NCBI GenBank assembly: GCA_023515745.1
Contig: JALECJ010000007.1
Span: forward strand, 310,001 to 374,000
Length of the DNA: 64,000 nt
Direction of reading: 5' to 3'
Origin: Amoeboaphelidium protococcarum
Taxonomy: Eukaryota; Aphelidiomycota; Aphelidea
The translations under genes were made by a program, and so were the position numbers. The notes under the pieces were generated by a model that was not told where the DNA came from, did not search any database, and saw only the letters and a program-made list of their open reading frames with translations. Shown here in pieces: positions 1 through 10,992 of this stretch (position 1 is its first letter; every line of letters starts with the position of its first letter).

Positions 1-1
1 T

Positions 2-520
2 GAAGAGTACAGGCTTAATGTGTCAGATGATATGGCGATTTCTGTGAGAAATTTGAAAGATCCTGGCATTGTGTTGGTGTAATTAATCCCACCTGAATAT
101 GATTCCGATTTGAGGATTTTCTCATAGTTATCCAACTTAGATATTGCCGTTGACTTGTAATATTCTCGTGTTCAACTTCTTCCTTACCTTCATCGCTTCC
201 CTGGACTGGTGTACTTTGTGCGAATCGTTAATGGGTGTAAGTTGATTGTGCCGGATGATGTTGGACTTATTTAGCGTGATGAAGTAGATTTAGATTCAGA
301 CAGATTGGAGCGTATAGTGGAAAGTGTCCAAAATGGGTTGATGTCAATATCGCTCTAATACCCTTAAGTCAAGAGGCTCTTCAAACGTTGCGAAAACTTT
401 ACATACTGCATGTTTAGTGATGACCAGAACGAAGGCAATTGTATCATATCAGCGTGGACCAATTATAACTAACCTGCACAAATTCTATAGTCGGTCATTG
501 AAATCAACTCCGAGCCATGA
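2..520 (+). CDS. MON1/HPS1-family longin protein, C-terminal part
   Basis: This is the 3' end of a gene that starts before the window; 172 residues are visible, ending at TGA 518-520, with five TAA and three TAG codons read as Gln. The segment around residues 60-85 (LHRFPGLVYFVRI, then IVPDD) resembles the third longin domain of the FUZ/MON1/HPS1 family, whose members pair with CCZ1/HPS4-type partners as guanine-nucleotide exchange factors for Rab GTPases on endosomes and lysosome-related organelles. The C-terminal FTYCMFSDD segment looks more like HPS1 than MON1, but I cannot separate the two from this fragment. A CCZ1/HPS4-family gene lies at 38.9 kb, so both halves of such a complex may be on this chromosome. 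The family assignment rests on pattern recognition only. Confidence 0.5.
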
Positions 521-617
521 CTAGTTGTCGTCGTGATAAAAAAACTCATGTATAATAGGTATAATCTGTAAAATATTTTACAATCCATATTTTGACGTGA
601 CAAAATAATCATCGTCA

Positions 618-989
618 TCACTCATTACCAAACATTTTCTGAATCTTGATCAGCACCGAGTCTTGAGCAGGATCATATGGATAATCTTTTGATGGAATCT
701 CAACTATTACAGGAAACGCCATCTTTTACTACTCTGCCACTTAATCTCTTATTTCATTAGCCAAATACTGATTAATAAGAATGATTGCAATATCTTTCCG
801 CTTACAAAACTACTAGAATGTGGATATAATCTGATCCAGCGTCGTATTCTTATCCACAACCAGAAAGTTGGACGCCTTCGACACTGGGTCGACATTACCG
901 ATACCTGCTAGTAGGAGTCCAGTCACACTGTCTTCATCTCCAATAGCCGCAATTAAATTTCGCTCTCTAAAAGACTAAGTTGTGCTCAT
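618..989 (-). CDS. VMA7: V-type proton ATPase subunit F
   Basis: An intronless 123-residue protein, the usual length of V-ATPase subunit F (about 119-125). The family landmarks are present: [20 protein letters not shown] near the N-terminus, the [10 protein letters not shown] strand, [11 protein letters not shown] in the middle and [14 protein letters not shown] near the end. Subunit F sits in the central stalk of the V1 sector and couples ATP hydrolysis to rotation of the membrane proton pump on vacuoles, lysosomes and endosomes. Four TAG codons and three TAA codons encode Gln, including the conserved Gln of INQY. The start ATG (989-987) gives the expected N-terminus and the stop is TGA. PTRHD1 lies 86 bases upstream on the same strand. 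Confidence 0.95.
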
Positions 990-1075
990 CACAATAATAT
1001 CAGTAAGTTCTTTATAACGTTAATGAATGAACGAGGAAAGAAGAGAGGTTAGTATTGAATAACTGACTAGAGAAA

Positions 1076-1558
1076 TCACTTGTATAACTTTAAATGGCCG
1101 AGAATGTCGCCAATTTCATTTTTGCGATACGGTTTAGTGCTAATGCATGTAGCGATGTTCTCTGGCTACTCCATCCACGTAACATGATCAATCCCTCGTT
1201 GTTACAGCGAGGTGGACAGCTGCTTTAGTTATGCTTCATCTTCAATCTACAGTGGTATTCGATCGATACATGATCTACTATTTTCGACTTAAGAACATTA
1301 AATTACCTGTAAAACTACTTTATGCATATTTTGAGCAGCTTTCAAATATTCAGTCGTATTAATATCATCTTTAAACTGATGCAGAGCAAGAGTAGAGGCG
1401 TGACACGCCTGGGCAATCACCGCGCCTCCAGGCCATTTGAGCATCTACAATAGACTCATATTAGATACGGCTTATTTTAATTATAATTATAATATTTATA
1501 CCTTAGATAAGTCCCGTCGCACTATAATGTACATTTGCAGTGGTTGCTACTAAGACAT
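1076..1558 (-). CDS. PTRHD1: PTRHD1-like peptidyl-tRNA hydrolase domain protein
   Basis: Three exons (1558-1502, 1444-1307, 1246-1076) encode 121 residues; the two GT-AG introns are 57 and 60 bases. The protein has the PTH2-like fold of PTRHD1: YIIVRRDL at the start, WPGGAVIAQACHAS (the helix containing the conserved His), KVVLQ, then IDHVTWMEQPENIATCI and PYRKNEIG near the end. PTRHD1 is a small cytosolic protein related to peptidyl-tRNA hydrolase 2; its in vivo substrate is not firmly established. The spliced frame restores continuous family similarity across both introns, which is the main evidence for the junctions. It is divergently arranged with the GOLGA7 gene, 97 bases apart, suggesting a shared promoter region. 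Confidence 0.9.
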
Positions 1559-1655
1559 GATGATTCTTACAATTGGCGCGAAATGGTCAAGGTATTTAAA
1601 ATCTCTCTCTGCGTTGAAAGCAAGTAATTCGCGTCACAGAAATTGTATCTAATAA

Positions 1656-2292
1656 ATGGAGCTCCAATCTCAAAACAAAAATACTGCTGATCATAGCAAT
1701 AGTGGAGTTCGTAATACTAGACAAGAAGAATAATAATAATAGCCTCAAGTTAAGTAGGCAGAGAGTGGGAGCAAGTTCTTTATCGTGGAACGAGATTACT
1801 CACATGGAGACATTATCCAATTCAGAACGTCAGAACTGTCGCCAGAACTGTCTGAATATGTAACATCTACAAAGAGTATATTTTGATACAATTTTTTTAA
1901 TAATAATGCTCATTGTAGATTGAATTGAGTGAACTCATACCCGTGTTGAATACTCTCAACTCCATGTACGCTCAAGCGGAACGTTTAAATTGGCCAAATA
2001 TTTTGGATTGTCTGCTGGGATGCGCGACTTTTCAAATTTACTCATTATTATTCCAGTCACCGTTTGAAAAGGTGAGCTCAATAGCATGATGTTTTGGTGG
2101 ACATTTAGGTCGCTGGTTGTAAATATGTAGAGATTGGACAAGATTCACAGTTATATCAAAGAGCAGAACCGAACGCTGTTCAAGTCGCGTAAATTAATGT
2201 TGATTGATCCCATTAATGACCACTTTATGATGGTATTTATTATTAATCTGTTTTGTGTGCTCATAGTTGGTCATAACGTTATGTGTAGTTGA
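1656..2292 (+). CDS. GOLGA7: GOLGA7/ERF4 palmitoyltransferase accessory protein
   Basis: Three exons (1656-1859, 1919-2071, 2131-2292) give 172 residues; both introns are 59 bases, GT-AG. After a Gln-rich N-terminal tail (about 40 residues, with runs of TAA/TAG) comes the Golgin A7/ERF4 domain: KFFIVERDYSHGD, VLNTLNSMYAQAE, a helical hydrophobic stretch FQIYSLLF, and HSYIKEQN followed by LMLIDP. In animals GOLGA7 (GCP16) and in yeast Erf4 are the stabilising partners of a DHHC palmitoyltransferase (ZDHHC9/Erf2) that lipidates Ras at the Golgi/ER. For intron 2 the acceptor at 2130 was preferred over the nearer one at 2108 because only it keeps the YIKEQN block in frame. A further alternative splice near the 3' end (GT at about 2234) would change the last residues. 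Confidence 0.88.
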
Positions 2293-2559
2293 AAATAAAA
2301 GTTATTCAGTGAAGTTGAATGTTTTGTTAATAATAAAGTCTCAAACAACATACAAAACGGTTTAATAGGATTAGACTAGATTATGATGGACTAATAAAGA
2401 TTATCTTGATTAAGCAGTTGACGAAATTTAGTTTAGGCAGTGGACTTTTTTTCGTTCGGTGTGATTTTCACGATTTGCCACCTTTTGATCCTTCACGATT
2501 TTTTTCTACTCCATTTTGATTAACCAAACGGTAGGAATCTCAATATAGATATATACAGA

Positions 2560-3630
2560 ATGATTCAAGGAAAAACATTTGCAAGACATTTGGCGTCTGT
2601 GGGAACTAAGCATCGCGTCACTTTAATACCTGGTGATGGAATTGGACCGGAAATTAGTGCCGCGCTGAAGAAGATTTACACCGCCGCGCAGGTACCTATC
2701 GAGTGGGAAGAGGTGGACGTGACTCCGGTGAAATTGCCTGATGGAAAGACTACTATTCCGTAAGCCGCCTTGGACAGTATCGGTCACAACAAGATTGCGC
2801 TGAAAGGTCCGCTGGCAACTCCTATCGGGAAAGGGCACGTGTCTTTGAACTTGACTCTGCGCAGACTGTTCAATCTGTACGCCAACGTCCGTCCGTGCCG
2901 TTCTCTGCCTGGCTTCCCTACTCCGTACAAGGATGTGAACACGGTGATCATCAGAGAGAACACTGAGGGTGAGTACAGCGGCATCGAGCATGAAGTAGTG
3001 CCAGGTGTTGTGCAGTCGATCAAACTAATCACCAAGGAGGCATCTGACCGTGTTGTACGCTTTGCATTTGACTATGCGCGTCGCCACAAGAATCAGGGCC
3101 GTTCCCGCGTCACCTGCGTGCACAAGGCTGCGATCATGAAGTCTTCGGACGGTCTGTTTCTGAGCGCGTTCCAGGACGCCTCCAAGAACTTTGAGGACAT
3201 CAAGCATGATGACGTGTCCCTGGACAATGCGTGTCTGAATATTGTTACCAATCCGAGCATGTACAAGGACAGTGTTCTGGTGATGCCTAATTTGTATGGT
3301 GACATTCTATCTGACATGTGTGCCGGTCTGATTGGTGGTCTTGGTTTGACTCCATCTGGTAATATCGGTGAATCCGCATCTATATTTGAGAGTGTCCATG
3401 GAACTGCGCCTCTGATTGCAGGCAAAGATCTGGCTAATCCAACTGCTTTACTGCTTTCCTCGTGTATGATGTTGAAGCATATGCATCTGGATGAGTATGC
3501 TGAGCTGATTGAGAAGAGTGTGATTGACACGATCTCAGAAGGTAAAGTTAGAACTGGCGATCTGGGTGGAAAGGCCAAGTGCTCAGAGTTCACTGCTGCT
3601 GTCATTTAGAAGATTGAGCAGAACAGTTGA
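2560..3630 (+). CDS. IDH3A: Isocitrate dehydrogenase [NAD], alpha-type catalytic subunit
   Basis: An intronless 356-residue protein, near the usual 350-370 of mitochondrial NAD-dependent isocitrate dehydrogenase. It oxidatively decarboxylates isocitrate to 2-oxoglutarate in the TCA cycle. Visible landmarks: [12 protein letters not shown] (nucleotide/substrate loop) at about residue 25, [42 protein letters not shown], and the [19 protein letters not shown] plus TPSGNIGE blocks that are typical of the IDH3 alpha type. The start [13 protein letters not shown] looks like a short targeting presequence. TAA at 2761 and TAG at 3607 fall inside or next to conserved sequence and are read as Gln; the stop is TGA 3628-3630. 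The gene is more G+C-rich than its surroundings, consistent with high expression. Confidence 0.95.
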
Positions 3631-4673
3631 ATTACTACTGGTTGATAGACATAATTTAAAAAGAGCTCTTATTAAAAATAATAACGACATTTCACAGTAA
3701 TTTTCATAATCTAGGTGTATTAGGGACAGCTGCGGATTTTCACCGCCGATCAGACTGTTACGCGCAGAGCCTAGGCTAATCATTAATTGAGGATGGGGAG
3801 GATCGTATCGATCTGGAACCGGCCTTTCACCACCATCACGATTTATTGCCAGAAAGATGAAGCGAATGTAACCTGCTGCATTCACATCACGGTGCTAGGT
3901 AGCTAAACAATTGTTATTTGGACAATGCTTAATTCTCCAGAATCGTGATTTACGTCAATCCGATTACGCGTGTTTCATTGTATACATCCAATGGTTGGTA
4001 TCCGGTACTATCGAAAGCAAAACGGTAGCGGCTAGCAGGCGGAGCACGATACACACGCCGTAAAAACGGAAGCAGGACCGCCAACATCTGCAGATGTGAT
4101 GGAGTTGCCAAAACGTCTTCCCTGATCTATAGAACTAGTGACCTTGTTTAATCTAAGAAAATGTGACCACAAAGCGTGAGTATTCATCTAATGGACATTT
4201 GGCAGATTGGCAGCAACACAAATCTTCTGCAGCGCCATCATAGTACAAAAGCCATCTACAGTACACCGTCCTATTTAGTACCGGATTCAGAATCATCATC
4301 ATCCTGGTCACGCGGGTCCTTAATCTAATATTCAACTAAACAGCCACTTATATTGGCTTACTATCCACTGTAGACTCTAAGTAGGAATCATAAATACCAA
4401 AATTTCTACTGAAAGATTTATAACGAGCGTCAAGTTAAGAGAGCATCCACATTTTGATTTTCTTCTTCACAGAACGATTAAACAGTTCATCACAGATTGG
4501 GTAATTCTACTTGTAAGCATCCTTCACAATAAACGGACTATTAGCTAATCTGAATGAGGCAGACTTTTAGATTCTTAGTCAACTGATGAACTTTTACTTC
4601 AATCACAGTACTCTGCAATTAGATTGATTAGTTTGATAATGGAAACAATTGAACTTGGTACGTGAAAACGCAT
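3583..4673 (-). CDS. Unidentified spliced gene or gene remnant
   Basis: The minus strand is coding-like over about 1 kb but no single frame is open throughout. Distinct segments, each rich in TAG/TAA-as-Gln, occur in different frames: about 4500-4330 ([24 protein letters not shown]), about 4315-4265 (acidic [12 protein letters not shown]), about 4135-3968 ([32 protein letters not shown]) and about 3892-3700 ([18 protein letters not shown]). Short introns could join them; one candidate (about 3973-3901 in plus coordinates, GT-AG) keeps the last two in phase. A first exon could be the ATG at 4673-4671. The last frame runs to a TGA at 3583-3585, which would overlap the 3' end of IDH3A by 48 bases on the opposite strand. 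I do not recognise the family; decay is an alternative explanation. Confidence 0.3.
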
Positions 4674-4745
4674 TTTTCATGCAGGCATAGACATAATCTT
4701 CTTTATCTATATAATATTTTTAAAAATAATTTTGGTTGAGGAATT

Positions 4746-7172
4746 ATGTGCCCGTCAGAAACAGTGACTTCAACCAGCTCAACCAACTCCAACCAACAAA
4801 GAACGCGCATTGTTCGCTTGCGTTTCACGCCGTTTCAACCTTCTAAAACGGTTACTCTCAGCAGTAAAATGGATACCATTAACTCCGATGGAGTCTAGAG
4901 CCTAGATTCTGATATGTTTGCAGAGGAGGAAGACTATGAAGGGTCTGTATCTACCGACGAGGAAGATGATGCCGATGAGCCATACAGTGAGAACCGTCCT
5001 TTGTCTGGAAATGCAGCTTACGCTGCTGAACGCAAGAGACGAGTCAGCAACAAGAGGGACTCTGTAAAGAAGTAGAAAACAAGCATCCGCTAGTATCGTC
5101 TGGAAGACGATTACATGGATGCGGCTAATGCTGGTATCCGTGATGCTCTGGCGAGATACAAGCTGGAGTAGAATGTCGATGCTACGCCGTTGTGGGGCAA
5201 CAGGCCGTTATCAGAGAGATCGATATCCACTTACTAAAAGCACTGGAATGGACTCAAGTATTTCTGTAAGCTGATTGGTGACTACGAGAGCCTGCTTATG
5301 CTGCTGGATCGAGCCACTGATGGATGTCCTGCTATGAAGCCTGAAACAATTGCTAACTTCATCAGGTTCAATCGTTTCTCACCAGATCAAGAGCTGATTG
5401 GCCATGACGATCATCCTGTCAAAGATATCTTTGGCAATGTTGTGCTTTGTAGGGGTGGCTGGAATGATCCAAAGAATGTAGAGCAGTGTAACACTGCGAT
5501 AACGGTTCTGCACGAGGAGCGTGGTAATCGTGGTCAGTTTATTGAAAGTTGCAAACTCTGCTTGTCGGAATTAGAGAATGGCGTGAACCATGGATGTCGA
5601 CGTCATCTTATGAATCCGTGTGTGTGGCGAAAAGGGGATCCTACCTAGTCTGAGATAGTGCAAAATGCTTAGCGTTTGAGCTCTCGCGCTGGTGCTGCCT
5701 ACAGACCCGAGGGCGATAGTCCGTTGACACCTTACGAGCTGAGAGATTTTGGTGAAGCGTGTATGTCAAACAACAAGTTAGCTGATTACCAGCTATTTGT
5801 CATGGTTCTGATTGGCTGTAAGTTATTTCTGCGTGAACATGAGTTAGCCCAGCTGAAGATTCCCACTACTAATGATCGCGAGAACGTTAATTGTGTTGAT
5901 TGGAACATGTCGAGTGTGACGCCATCTGGCGATGTTAAAGCTATCGCTTTCACAATAATGGGTAAGTCTGACAAAGTTCCTGTCACTCTGTTTCTATGGG
6001 CCGACAACGAAGTGCCTTCAATGTGTCCTGTCCGACATCTGCTCGTCTACCTTCATCTAATAAAACTCAAGAAGGGATTTCTATTTCCGAGCTATAACTG
6101 CCTTTAAACTCTGTCTAACAACAATGGTATAGCACTAGAGGCTGTGCCTTACGATTACGTATTGCGTCGTTTTAAAGAAGTCTGCAGTAAAGTTATATCT
6201 AGGGATGGTAAGTTTGGCACTCACTCGATGAGGAAAACTGGTTATCTTCTGGGTGTTTGGGGCAATGGATCCGAGTCAGACATCATGACAAGTGCTCGCC
6301 ATAGCACAGTTAAGCACTCAGTGGCTTATCGTAGGGACGCTGAGATAATGAAGCAGATTGCTCTGGACAATGAATTGGACATTAGTGAAGTATGTGGGAA
6401 GTTTAAGCCGATCTTTGTTAGCAGTCTATAGTTGGCAAGAGGTCTCAATATGCTGAATCAGACAAGCCATATAACGCTGCCTCAACTTGCTGACGATTTT
6501 GTTCAGCGCAGATGCGGGTTTCCCTTGGATGCGCCAACGAGAACAGTGCGGGCGATTGTGAAGAGGGCTGTTGAGGTTGAGTCTCTGGAAACGACTAAGC
6601 AGAAGCTGGATACAGAGCTATCTGATCTGCCTCCTCATAAGAGAGAAAAGATCAAGTCTTTAGTGCAAAAATTAGTGCTAGAATTGCGTTATACTGCTTA
6701 GACGCCTCAAATGCCTGCAGACGACTTTGAATTGGCTTTTCAGCCGGTCTCTCCCTCTCGAAATCGTACTATAGTTGGTAATTCTGAGAGTCATCGCTCG
6801 TTGACGTTAAGTGGTGGCACTGGTATTTTATCCGATGAGATGAGACAGGCCGGGTCAACGGTGAAGAAAAGAGGTGGTAGTAATAATCTTGATGACAGAC
6901 TGACTATCAAAAATTTAAAGTCCACTCAAGAGAAGCTTGATGTCGTACTAAGACTCGCTTAAATCATACCACAGGATCATAACGAGCTGACAGAAGGTGC
7001 GCGTGCGTTTGCGAACTAGATTCGCTCCATTTTGAATTGCCTCAAGAATCATTTTAATGGCAGTGTGGATCAATTCGCTTCAAAGTACCCCAAGCTGGCG
7101 CCCTCGACGTTCAAAAATAAATGTAGTGGTGAAGGAGGTTAATGCCCAGATTCAACTCCGAATCAATCATGA
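4746..7172 (+). CDS. Crypton-like tyrosine recombinase of a mobile element
   Basis: One uninterrupted frame of 808 residues, with about 20 TAA/TAG codons as Gln, ending in TGA. Residues 1-110 are disordered and carry an acidic stretch and a basic KRR-type stretch. A SAM-like helical DNA-binding region (SERSISTYQKHWNGLKYFCK) begins near residue 155. The catalytic domain of a tyrosine recombinase follows: R363 in the LREHEL box, H493-x-x-R496 in GTHSMRKTG, H519, and the nucleophile Y528 in VAYRRD. The residues needed for catalysis are therefore all present. About 280 residues follow the nucleophile, including a helical charged region and a small C-terminal domain. Large eukaryotic recombinases of this plan are typical of Crypton and related DNA elements, which integrate through a circular intermediate. 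A downstream ATG at 4869 is an alternative start. No obvious terminal repeats were found. Confidence 0.8.
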
Positions 7173-7465
7173 ATTGGTGAGATAATATACTATGGAGATA
7201 ATTGAATTAATTATTTATTGATACTTCGTGTTTTGTGTAATTCACAGTTCGGTCAAATTAATTGTTTTCGTTTCGGTTCGGGCGCGCGCGAAAGTTTTCA
7301 ACCATCAACCGTGTTGTGTAACGACACTTTACCACAAACAACAAAACCTTCGGGCTAAGCTATGTAGACTACAATCTTCAACTTGGCCTGCAGAAAAGCA
7401 GTAATGAAATCCCAATGGTATATCTTAATATTCTACGTTTAAAGCGAATGAACTGTAACAAACTC

Positions 7466-7998
7466 TCAAAGATTGACTCTTCCCATCATATCCGCAATGA
7501 TCGGGAAGCATATGCTCTACTTCCTCCAAAAAGCACTCCATTCTAAGTGTCCTAAGATTGCACTTTTTGCTGAGACCAAAATCCAACTTAAATGCACTAA
7601 TAGACCAATTATACGCATTAAGGCATTTTACAAAGCAGCTAATCGCCTTTTAACAGCAGAGATGAGACACTCATTGCCTTTCTAAAAATGCAACACGCGA
7701 TTAGCAAGGTCCTTCTATAACTTCAGGCCAATCATTCGTCTTTTAGTTAGATCAATTAAGTGCAGCAATTATCATAGTCATTGAATCGCTTCATCTGCTA
7801 GTACTCCAGAGATCCCAGCGAGCTTTGATATTGAATCGTTTTCAATGAAAGTCACTTGATTTAGTAACTCTTTACTCTTTAGGAAGCAGAAACTTCATTC
7901 TATAGAGTCCAAATCACTTTGCAGGTATTCTTTTGTCTCAATGGAAGATTCTAAAGTTTCCTTTTTTGAATTCTATGTTTTCTTGCAATTGTCGTAAT
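7466..7998 (-). pseudogene. Decayed minus-strand gene with three in-frame TGA
   Basis: One minus-strand frame is coding-like for 177 codons: it begins just after a pyrimidine-rich TTTTAG acceptor-like site (8004-7999), contains charged helical segments (ETLESSIETKEYLQSDLDSIE and LANRVLHFQKGNE-like stretches) and uses TAG/TAA as Gln. It is interrupted by TGA at three places, after DSIE and twice close together after DEAIQ, and ends at a fourth TGA at 7466-7468. I cannot identify the family. The simplest reading is a pseudogene; alternatives are short unrecognised introns or TGA readthrough. It lies directly downstream of the recombinase gene, on the opposite strand. Confidence 0.35.
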
Positions 7999-8298
7999 CT
8001 AAAAGAAATAAAGAAAGTTCTGCCTAATTACACCATTTTAAAGGGCCTGTCATCATACAGGGGACATTTCAGCAAGAAAAGTGCCGTGTCTTTCTGCTCA
8101 TGCCCGCGTTCGCTTTTAATCAGTTGTCAGTTTGTTTGTTTGTTTCAAGCGCCTGATTGAATGAGCGGCGGCGCTCTTGTCATTTCTCTGAAACAAGCGA
8201 ATTGTTGTTTCATCTTTCAACTGCTGTCGTTATAGTTTTTACTTTGATTTTGTTATATACTCTGCTTCAATAGCTATATCAATTAGTGCTGGCAAGAT

Positions 8299-9153
8299 AT
8301 GACAGATATATACCGCTTTGGAAGTATCAATAACTTGAGTGGAAATGGATTTACATTCTCTTTCTCTAGTGGACCGTAATATGATTTGAGTAAGAGTAGC
8401 TGTTCAACAGTTCCCGCAAATAACTTGCATTCTGCCACCTAGAATAAGAATTAGTATCCTTTGGAATAGTAATCATCATTGATCAAATTGCAAAATAAAC
8501 AATCAGTATTTTTAAATACTAATCAGTTCCCAGTGAAGAATTATCATAATTAGCAAACTCCGTTTACTACGCCTTAAAGAAATCATATCGGCGGTGATGG
8601 TAACAAGGAGAATCTTAATCCGCTGACTGGATAGTATAGTACTAGCTCCTACCAGTAATCATCTTAAAGAGCAAAAGTTGATAACATGGGAAAAGGTTAG
8701 AAGAAGAGAAAGTTTTTCGCTACTGAGTACGGAGGACCGCTGGTTGATATTACTAATGTAATGCGCCAAGATGGAGTGTCCATGAGAGACTAGAGTAGCA
8801 GTAAACAGGTGACATCATTCAAATTTACCGGATTTGGTGGATAGCAATTTACTGATAATGCTGAGCATGAAATGAAGAGAAAGCGTCAATTTAGATAGGA
8901 GAATTGCGTACAAGTGAAGCAAATAGCCACTTACGCTGACGTGGTAAAGTATTAGACAGTTCCCGCCTCACACAAGGCTCATGTGGCAGAGACGAAGAAA
9001 ATGTTTTAGCCAATGAAGACCAAATTTCCACAGACACCTGTTGCCACATCTCCAGCTTACCATCGCTCTTCAGGATATTAAAGTACTCCTATGGCTGCTA
9101 ATCTTAAAGTTGCAACTAAGCCTCCTGTTCGGTCGATTTCCAAAATGCGCTGA
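8299..9153 (+). CDS. Disordered basic protein with KEN-box and DITN motifs
   Basis: An intronless 284-residue protein, very rich in Gln, Asn, Ser, Lys and Thr, with no predicted folded domain and no membrane segment; it has many TAA/TAG codons and ends in TGA. Two short motifs stand out. A KENxxP sequence (K103-E104-N105, context GNKENLNPLTG) matches the KEN box recognised by the anaphase-promoting complex. A PLVDITNVM segment (D150-N153) resembles the PLxDITN-type motifs found in several mitotic proteins such as securin-like and cyclin A N-termini. The C-terminal third is strongly basic (HEMKRKRQFRQ) and ends in VRSISKMR. From these I infer a cell-cycle regulated nuclear protein; no family assignment is possible. 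An internal ATG at 8686 would remove the KEN box. Confidence 0.65.
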
Positions 9154-9267
9154 TTAGTTTAAATACTGGTGGATGGCTATTTTATCGAATTATAAAATGA
9201 TGTTGATTAAAAGTTAAGGATTAAATAAAATTTTAATGTGCAAAAAGTACAATTATACTTTAAATCA

Positions 9268-10992
9268 TCATGTATCTAAATTCGTAACAGAATAGTCCTA
9301 AATTACAATGTCCTTCTTACTTCGCAGTACCAGTTTACTTTCAGAGATATGCTCGACTACGTGGTGTAAATAACTCAAACTGTTTTGTTCTTGATGCCAT
9401 AAGATTTTGAGACAGTCTGGCCTTTAATTGCGAGTCTAAGAGTGTGGCCTGCGGTTCAAATCATCAGAGCCGTAAATACTGGACTGTTTTGCTAGAAATA
9501 TACCTTCATGACTAAATTTACCAACAAAGCGATTGCCTGATGCCTTCTAAATGTCACCAAAACCAATGGGTTCCCCTAAAGCACGGTACATTAAGCCACT
9601 GGCATTAACAGAGAGTTGCTAAAAATCAAATCTAATGATTTTGTAGTCATAAGACTCGTACTCTGACGAATAATCATCCAATAACTTCATCAGATAACTA
9701 TTCTAGTTCATTTTCACCAGGGAGAGGCATGGTAATTCGCATCTTATTATCTAACTAAATACTCTTCCAGAATCAGTATCGATAAAGCAGAAGGTCATAT
9801 CGTTTTCAGATAAGCAAGTAACGACTAAAACATTATTTTCGATTATAATCTACATACCTCCACCACCATCCGCTCCAAAATAATCAATCAGGTCATACTC
9901 TTTTCTAAACTTGCGCCCAGGATCGTAGACAACCAAAATTGATCTATGCAACACGACAATCTTCTACCCATCTGTCGCTGAAAATTCTATAAAATAGTCA
10001 GGCCTTTAAAAAAGCTAAGATACTTTTATCTCACTTACGATGGTCCCATCGTTCAGAGCCATGATGAAAATACTATGTCCTCCAAATGCAACTATTTTAC
10101 GCGCATCAAAGTACAAATCATTGATTGATTATGGCATAGATACTCTATACATTTCCACAGCGTAACCAGGCTTCGACATGGACTACGCATCCGCAATTTT
10201 AAAGCACACAAGTTCATTCTATAAATTGTTGAAAGCCAGCAATGTATTGGACTCGCCACAGAATTTCACCAGTGAATATTAACCATCAACGCGAAATGCT
10301 ACGTGTCTGTTATACTCCCAATTCTTATCAATTACATATCGGTCAATAAAAATCTACTTCCATTTAGAATAATACCGCCGCCTCGAAGTTTGGATCTATT
10401 ACTAATAATTATAATTTAGATGGTGATGATGATCTTCAGAAGTGGACATGTGAGAAGCATTCACAGTTGTAGAAGATGATGAAGAGGAGGAAGAGGAGCA
10501 TACAGCGGCGCTAATCTAAGGCGGCTTATACCGTACAACAGGCAAATTAATACCGCAACCATCACAGCGCTTACCAATGTGCTGTCCACATAGATGAAAC
10601 CAGAGATTATCGTCATTACACACTGAATTCCACCGCTTGGATACAGTGGATGCTGCAGAAATAGATTAGATATCCAACTTCTTTAATATATATACAGCAA
10701 GCTCATTCGGTAACTCAGATAGGAAATCAACCTTACTATACTACTTAATTTCAGACTCTATCAGTGATATCTGGGATGAACAAGAATCAAATAGGATGCT
10801 CTTCAATAACAGTCTTCTCAATGGATCAGACGCGTTGCTATACAATTCACGAGCCATGGACAATTGATCCTGCTCTTGAATAGATAACTGCTAAAATGCA
10901 TGTAAATCTCCATCATCCAAATGGTCATGCAATGTGCCGTACGCAGCAGCATTGGCATGTCTCAGACACATTTTCCTCGTTGAATTTTCCAT
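9268..10992 (-). CDS. F-box protein with degenerate beta-propeller
   Basis: An intronless 574-residue protein. After a helical N-terminus (residues 1-100) comes an F-box at about 104-150: FLSELPNELAVYILKKLD followed by ISAASTVSKRWNSVC and the LWFHLC block. A CGQHIGKRCDGCG cluster (possible zinc site) follows, then a Ser/His-rich linker and a WKQIFIDRYVIDKNWEYNR segment that is typical of F-box proteins with WD40 propellers, such as the FBXW/Cdc4/Met30 group. The C-terminal 330 residues show repeated short beta-strand-like blocks but no clear GH...WD repeats, so the propeller is degenerate or of another type. Such proteins bring substrates to SCF (Skp1-cullin) ubiquitin ligases. The substrate is unknown. 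The upstream GA-rich stretch at about 11011-11036 is a CT-rich tract on the coding strand. Confidence 0.82.

Noticed and set aside
2623-3605. Long minus-strand ORFs antisense to IDH3A
   Set aside because: They shadow a G+C-rich, highly conserved gene and have no similarity of their own.
3690-3900. Possible Fanzor/TnpB RuvC-III motif (RDVNAA followed by IRFIFL) on the minus strand
   Set aside because: The cysteine zinc ribbon that should precede it is absent, RuvC-I and II were not found in the neighbouring frames, and joining the frames needs a guessed intron. Kept only as an unidentified gene.
4746-7172. Reading the recombinase as five separate small genes or a pseudogene
   Set aside because: All segments are in one frame separated only by TAA/TAG, which are sense codons here; catalytic residues span them.
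7933-8160. 75-residue plus-strand ORF
   Set aside because: Overlaps the coding-like minus-strand frame, low-complexity, no recognisable feature.
10018-10052. Possible intron (GTAAGT... to TTTTAAAG) in the F-box gene
   Set aside because: The sequence is open and in frame without splicing and reads sensibly, so no intron was called.
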